DNA of 64,000 nucleotides from Streptomyces albiflavescens. GTDB taxonomy: Bacteria > Actinomycetota > Actinomycetes > Streptomycetales > Streptomycetaceae. Of the stretch, positions 60,851 through 64,000 are shown piece by piece. The stretch lies in assembly GCF_014645835.1 (NCBI RefSeq), contig NZ_BMMM01000017.1, positions 174,157 to 238,156 of the forward strand, given 5' to 3'. The notes beneath the pieces were generated by a model. The model had not been told where the DNA came from and made no database searches. It saw only the letters and a list, made by a program, of their open reading frames with translations. The stretch's first letter is position 1, and each line of letters starts with the position of its first letter. Position numbers and translations under genes: made by a program.

Positions 60851-60885
60851 CATACTATGGTTCACTTGAGTATGTTTCGTACGAG
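60851..60885. promoter_or_regulatory. AT-richer divergent promoter region with palindromes
   Basis: CATACT (60851-60856) and AGTATG (60869-60874) are inverted, and TCGTACGA (60877-60884) is a perfect 8-bp palindrome. The 60830-60890 patch is clearly AT-richer than the surroundings. It lies 20-54 bp before the ATPase start and may serve both divergent genes. Confidence 0.45.
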
Positions 60886-60904
60886 CAAACTCGGAGGGTG
60901 ACCC

Positions 60905-62350
60905 ATGCCAGGCTTCGTAGGCCGCAAGTCCGAGCTGGCCGCCCTGGAACGCCACCTCGCCTGGGTGCGCGACGGCCGGGGCGACCAGCGCGGCCGGGCC
61001 CTGCTGCTCCGCGGTCGGCGTCGGGTCGGGAAGTCGCGGCTCGTGGACCTCTTCTGTGAACGCGCCCGGGTGCCGTACGCCGTGCACCAGGCCACCCGGG
61101 GCGAGGACGCCCAGCGGGAACGGGCTCGCTTCCTCGCCGAGGTCCGGCACTCCTCACTGCCCGACACCGAGCTCCTCGCGGGCGTCGCGACCGTCGCCGA
61201 GTGGGACACCGCACTTCGTCAGCTCGCCGCGGTACTCCCGGACGACTCCCCCAGCATCGTCGTACTCGACGAGCTGCCCTGGATGCTCGAAGGCGACCCG
61301 GTACTGGAAGGCACTCTGCAGACCGTGTGGGACCGGGTACTGAGCCGGAAACCCGTGCTGCTCATCCTCATCGGCAGTGATCTGGCCATGATGGAGCAAC
61401 TCTCCGCCTACGGCCGCCCCTTCCATCAGCGAGGCGTCGAGATGGTACTGGCGCCCCTCTCCCCCTCCGAGGTCATGGCAATGACCGGGCTCCCGGCCGC
61501 GGACGCCTTCGACGTCCATCTGATCACCGGCGGCCTGCCGCTCATCTGCCAGGAGTGGCAGGAAGGTGAGACCCGCGTCGACTTCCTCTCCCGCGCCCTC
61601 GACGACCCCACCTCCCCCCTTCTCGTCTCCGGTGAGCGGATGCTGGCCGCCGAGTTCCCCTCCGCCCTCCAGGCCAGGCACGTGCTCTCCGTGATCGGCA
61701 GCGGGGAGCGAACCTTCGGAACGATCGCCGCAAAAGCCGGGGCGGCCGACCGACCGCTTCCACCCGGCTCGCTCAACCCCGCCCTGCACACCCTCGCGGA
61801 CAAACGACTCATCGCCGTCGACACCCCTCTCTCCACCCGCCCAGGAGACCGCGACCGCCGCTACCGCGTGGCCGATCCCTACCTCCGTTTCTGGCTCGCC
61901 TTCCTGGAGCAGGGCATCCCGGAGATCGAGCGCGGGCGCAGCCGGATCGTGGTCGAGGCGGTCGAACGCGGATGGAGCTCGTGGCGCGGGCGGGCGATCG
62001 AACCCGTCGTGAGGGAGTCGCTGGCCCGGCTGCTCCCCGACGACACGTGGCCGCGGGTGCGGGAAGTGGGCGGCTGGTGGCCTCGTACCAATAACCCCGA
62101 GGTGGACCTGGTGGGGGCGGACCGGTCACCGGCGCGCGAGATCGCGTTCGTCGGCTCGATCAAGTGGCACGAGCGCGGCTCCTTCGATCACCGCGCCCTG
62201 GCCACGCTGGCCCGGGACGCGCTGGCCGTACCCGGCGCCGACGAGGACACTCCACTGGTCGCGGTGTCCCGCTCCGGGTTCACGGTGGACGGGCTGGCGG
62301 CGACGTACGGGCCCGAGCAACTGATGGAGGCCTGGGGCTCCACTGCGTAA
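60905..62350 (+). CDS. ATPase with C-terminal DUF234 (PD-(D/E)xK-like) domain
   Basis: 481 residues. N-terminal STAND-like ATPase: FVGRKSEL, Walker A GRRRVGKS (37-44), Walker B SIVVLDELPWML (D122, E123), sensor GSDLAMMEQ. A winged helix follows (about 275-330), then DUF234 with GRAIEPVVRESLARLL, NPEVDLVGAD (D401) and EIAFVGSIKW. The nuclease-like D..ExK motif reads D401..S418-I-K420, so the usual Glu of ExK is replaced by Ser. Strong ribosome site GGAGGGTGA. The family is common in archaea and mobile DNA; function is unclear. Lies in the rnpB-flanked segment. Confidence 0.85.
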   Translation: MPGFVGRKSELAALERHLAWVRDGRGDQRGRALLLRGRRRVGKSRLVDLFCERARVPYAVHQATRGEDAQRERARFLAEVRHSSLPDTELLAGVATVAEWDTALRQLAAVLPDDSPSIVVLDELPWMLEGDPVLEGTLQTVWDRVLSRKPVLLILIGSDLAMMEQLSAYGRPFHQRGVEMVLAPLSPSEVMAMTGLPAADAFDVHLITGGLPLICQEWQEGETRVDFLSRALDDPTSPLLVSGERMLAAEFPSALQARHVLSVIGSGERTFGTIAAKAGAADRPLPPGSLNPALHTLADKRLIAVDTPLSTRPGDRDRRYRVADPYLRFWLAFLEQGIPEIERGRSRIVVEAVERGWSSWRGRAIEPVVRESLARLLPDDTWPRVREVGGWWPRTNNPEVDLVGADRSPAREIAFVGSIKWHERGSFDHRALATLARDALAVPGADEDTPLVAVSRSGFTVDGLAATYGPEQLMEAWGSTA

Positions 62351-62366
62351 GCCGACCGAGACTGTT

Positions 62367-62405
62367 CAGAACCCAGAAGGCAGACGAGTCGGACTGTACG
62401 CCGGG
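62367..62405. repeat. Right boundary repeat, putative att site
   Basis: Counterpart of 58841-58879 in the same orientation, 3526 bp away. It begins 16 bp past the ATPase stop codon and runs straight into a longer rnpB-like stretch, so this side keeps more of the RNA gene's end than the left side. Confidence 0.55.
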
Positions 62406-62452
62406 TTCTGTTCTTGGGGGGGTCCCACGGAGTCTGGTGCGACGGCCATCCA
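62381..62452 (-). pseudogene. RNase P RNA (rnpB) 3'-end remnant
   Basis: On the minus strand this reads GATGGCCGTCGCACCAGACT, about 27 nt of variable sequence, then ACAGAACCCGGCGTACAGTC and CGACTCGTCTG. From memory, this follows the order of the last 70 nt of Streptomyces RNase P RNA (GATGGCCGTCGC, a variable hairpin, ACAGAACCCGGCGTACAG, CCGACTCGTCTG). The universally conserved 5' part (GAGGAAAGTCCG-like) is missing from the 400 bp upstream, where a sigma factor gene lies. So this is a fragment, not an intact RNA gene. Confidence 0.7.
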
Positions 62453-62679
62453 CGAACCGCGACAACTGCTTGGCCAAGGAGACGACGGAGCCCCAACTCC
62501 CCCCGCCCGGCCCGGACATCGAACTGCCCGGCGACGACCTGCTGCCCAGCGGCGGTCCGCTGACCAGCAACAGTGTGGACTCGATGGCCTCCTCCCCCTC
62601 CACAACCGCGGATACTCGGCGGTAATGTCGCCACCCGCCGGACGGCACAGGACCGGCGGGTGAGCGCGAAGGGGCCCTC
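62453..62679. other. Intergenic region right of the rnpB remnant
   Basis: No gene is supported. A Pro/Asp-rich frame (plus strand) can be read as far as about 62625 but lacks a start and resemblance. The last 30 bp hold the sigma factor gene's leader. Confidence 0.45.
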
Positions 62680-63750
62680 ATGGCGACGGACATGCCGGAC
62701 ATGCCTGCGGAGATACAGGCGGCCCACGACCGTTGGCAGCGCATGTGGAGCCACCGGGAGCAACTGCTCAAGGTGGCCCGGCGCAGGTCGATGAGCCCGG
62801 AGGACGCCGAGGACGCGGTGCACGAGGCGATGCTGCGCGCCGCGGAGCGCCCCGACCTGGACGACGAGCGTCTCGGCGCCTGGCTGACGACCGTGACCAT
62901 GCGGCTGTGCGTCGATCGGTACCGCCAGGTCAACCGTGAGGCCGAGGTGCACCGCAGCCCCACGCTCACCGCGCCGGGGCCGGTGCCCGTCGAGGAGGCG
63001 GTGTGCGACCGGGCCGAGGCCAAGTGGCTGGCCGTGCGCAGCGGGGAACTGCCCGCGCGGCAGGCCGAGGCGCTCCGGCTGAAGTCCGAGGATCTCGACG
63101 TCGGCCAGGTCGCCGTGCGCATGGGGCTGAGCTATCGGACCGTCGAGTCGCTGCTGGCCCGGGCCCGGCGCACGTTGCGCAACTCGCTGGCCGGAACGCT
63201 GGGCCTCACCCTGTTCCTGTGGGGGCGCGGCAAGCTGCGCGCGGGCGGCCACGCGCAGGCCGTGGCGGTGACCTCGACGGCCGCGACCCTGGTGGTGGCG
63301 GGGTTCGTATTGCCGTACGTCCACGACGGGGGCGGGCAGGGCACGACTCCCCGTCCCTCCGTGTCCCGTATGGCCCAGGCGACGACAGAGACCGTCCGGC
63401 CCGACGGCGTAGGCAGGGCAGCCACCCCGAACGCCCGTGATCTGTCGGCCGCCTCGACGTCCCACGGAGCGACACCGACCACGTCGGCCGGCGCTCACGA
63501 CCGGTCGCTGCTGCCGCTGTCGGTGCCACCGCTGCCGGACGCCGCGCTGTCACCGGTGCCGTCCGTCCCCGGCGTGTCCGACCTGCCGTCCGTCCCCGGC
63601 GTGTCCGACCTGCCGAGCGTGCCCGGCGTGTCCGACCTGCCGAGCGTGCCCGGCCTCTCCGGTCTGCCGGCCGCGTCCACGGTCCCCACGACCCTTCCGG
63701 CCGCACCGGATGTCCCCGCCGAGGTACCGACCCCGGCCGCGCTGCCGTAG
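62680..63750 (+). CDS. ECF-type sigma factor with membrane anchor and nonapeptide repeats
   Basis: 356 residues. Sigma2 region (about 15-90; EDAEDAVHEAMLRAAERP, LTTVTMRLCVDRYRQ), sigma4 HTH (VGQVAVRMGLSYRTVESLLARARRTLR, 141-167), a hydrophobic helix AVAVTSTAATLVVAGFVLPYV (about 194-214), then an external Ser/Thr/Pro domain. Four 27-bp units (63559-63666) encode PSVPGVSDL repeats. GAAGGGG is 5 nt before the ATG. Membrane-tethered ECF factors may be released by proteolysis. It is 107 bp before an Mce-type ATPase gene, which it may control. Confidence 0.87.
   Translation: MATDMPDMPAEIQAAHDRWQRMWSHREQLLKVARRRSMSPEDAEDAVHEAMLRAAERPDLDDERLGAWLTTVTMRLCVDRYRQVNREAEVHRSPTLTAPGPVPVEEAVCDRAEAKWLAVRSGELPARQAEALRLKSEDLDVGQVAVRMGLSYRTVESLLARARRTLRNSLAGTLGLTLFLWGRGKLRAGGHAQAVAVTSTAATLVVAGFVLPYVHDGGGQGTTPRPSVSRMAQATTETVRPDGVGRAATPNARDLSAASTSHGATPTTSAGAHDRSLLPLSVPPLPDAALSPVPSVPGVSDLPSVPGVSDLPSVPGVSDLPSVPGLSGLPAASTVPTTLPAAPDVPAEVPTPAALP
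63559..63666 (+). repeat. 27-bp coding repeat, 4 copies
   Basis: Units at 63559, 63586, 63613 and 63640, each encoding a PSVPG(V/L)S(D/G)L nonapeptide. The first and second share PSV codons CCGTCCGTC, the third and fourth CCGAGCGTG. In-frame repeats like this vary in number between strains. Confidence 0.85.
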
Positions 63751-63857
63751 AAGCCTCGAAAGACCCTCGAAAAAACTTCACCTTCGCCGCGACGGACACC
63801 CCGTCCCTCCCCGTAGAGCAGATGTCGGAGCTGCTCCACGGGTCGAAGGGTGGACCG

Positions 63858-64000
63858 GATGGGTGTCGAGATCTGTGTGGAAGGGCTGACCAAGTCCTTC
63901 GGTCACCAGGTCATCTGGCAGGACGTCTCGCTGACGCTGCCCGCCGGGGAGGTCTCGGTCATGCTCGGCCCCTCGGGCACGGGCAAGTCGGTGTTCCTCA
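63858..64000 (+). CDS. Mce-type ABC transporter ATPase, start only (cut by window end)
   Basis: First 47 codons: MGVEICVEGLTKSFGHQVIW, then DVSLTLPAGEVSVMLGPSG and Walker A GPSGTGKS. This is the usual opening of the MceG/Mkl-like ATPase that powers Mce lipid-importer complexes in actinobacteria; the rest of the gene and the mce operon should lie beyond position 64000. The ATG is preceded by an AAGGG/GGTGG purine patch. Confidence 0.85.

Noticed and set aside
62381..62800. An intact RNase P RNA gene
   Set aside because: Only the 3' blocks are present; the conserved 5' half is absent and a sigma factor gene occupies that space.

Overview
The window is high-GC actinobacterial DNA, most likely a Streptomyces chromosome core region. 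The evidence is strong G/C third-position codon bias, GTG/TTG starts, several starts lacking a Shine-Dalgarno sequence directly behind a TANNNT -10 hexamer, an AfsR-type SARP regulator, DmdR/IdeR-like iron boxes, a CsoR-type copper box, and the short dispersed inverted repeats common between Streptomyces genes. I saw no tRNA, complete rRNA or CRISPR array. About 60 protein genes can be supported. Many longer antisense reading frames exist and were dismissed as GC-composition shadows.

Layout. 0-10 kb: nadE, a Tat-exported multicopper oxidase next to a DUF6153-like membrane protein, a DHA1 exporter, a membrane-anchored EEP-fold hydrolase, and a DHA2 exporter with its TetR regulator and operator. 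9.8-20.4 kb: panB, a non-coding repeat tract, a DrrAB-type ABC exporter facing a large AfsR-like SARP/NB-ARC/TPR regulator, a site-2 protease, an F420-dependent NADP reductase and a sialidase. 20.5-31.5 kb: an MFS gene, map, then an iron/heme block: haem oxygenase behind an iron box, a decayed hmuV fragment, and efeO-efeB-efeU plus a lipoprotein behind two iron boxes. 31.7-35.4 kb: a secreted phosphodiesterase, a TetR gene, an Rsm22-like methyltransferase, a probable 238-bp MITE, and dimethylargininase. 35.7-41.9 kb: a copper/redox block: CsoR-type box, copZ, a C-terminal copA remnant, DUF6153, DUF305, a SHOCT protein, then an orphan cytochrome b with small membrane partners, a cupredoxin and an Acg-type nitroreductase. 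42-57.5 kb: mixed core metabolism, envelope and transport genes, including dacC-like, a MacB/FtsX-type transporter, a MoxR/VWA pair, and a TetR gene whose predicted operator recurs as a pair before an SDR gene 3.4 kb away.

58.4-62.6 kb looks inserted. A SWIM zinc-finger protein and an ATPase/DUF234 protein, divergently transcribed, lie between two same-orientation sequences that both resemble the 3' end of the RNase P RNA gene (rnpB). No intact rnpB is in the window. A truncated exported-protein gene abuts the left copy. I read this as a small or decayed integrative element, or what remains of serial integration at an rnpB 3' end. This is the most unusual structure found. After it come a membrane-anchored ECF sigma factor and the start of an Mce-type ABC ATPase, cut by the window end.

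Gene decay recurs: fragments of hmuV, copA, an aldo/keto reductase, an exported cell-wall-type protein and rnpB are each recognisable beside intact functional relatives or pathway partners.
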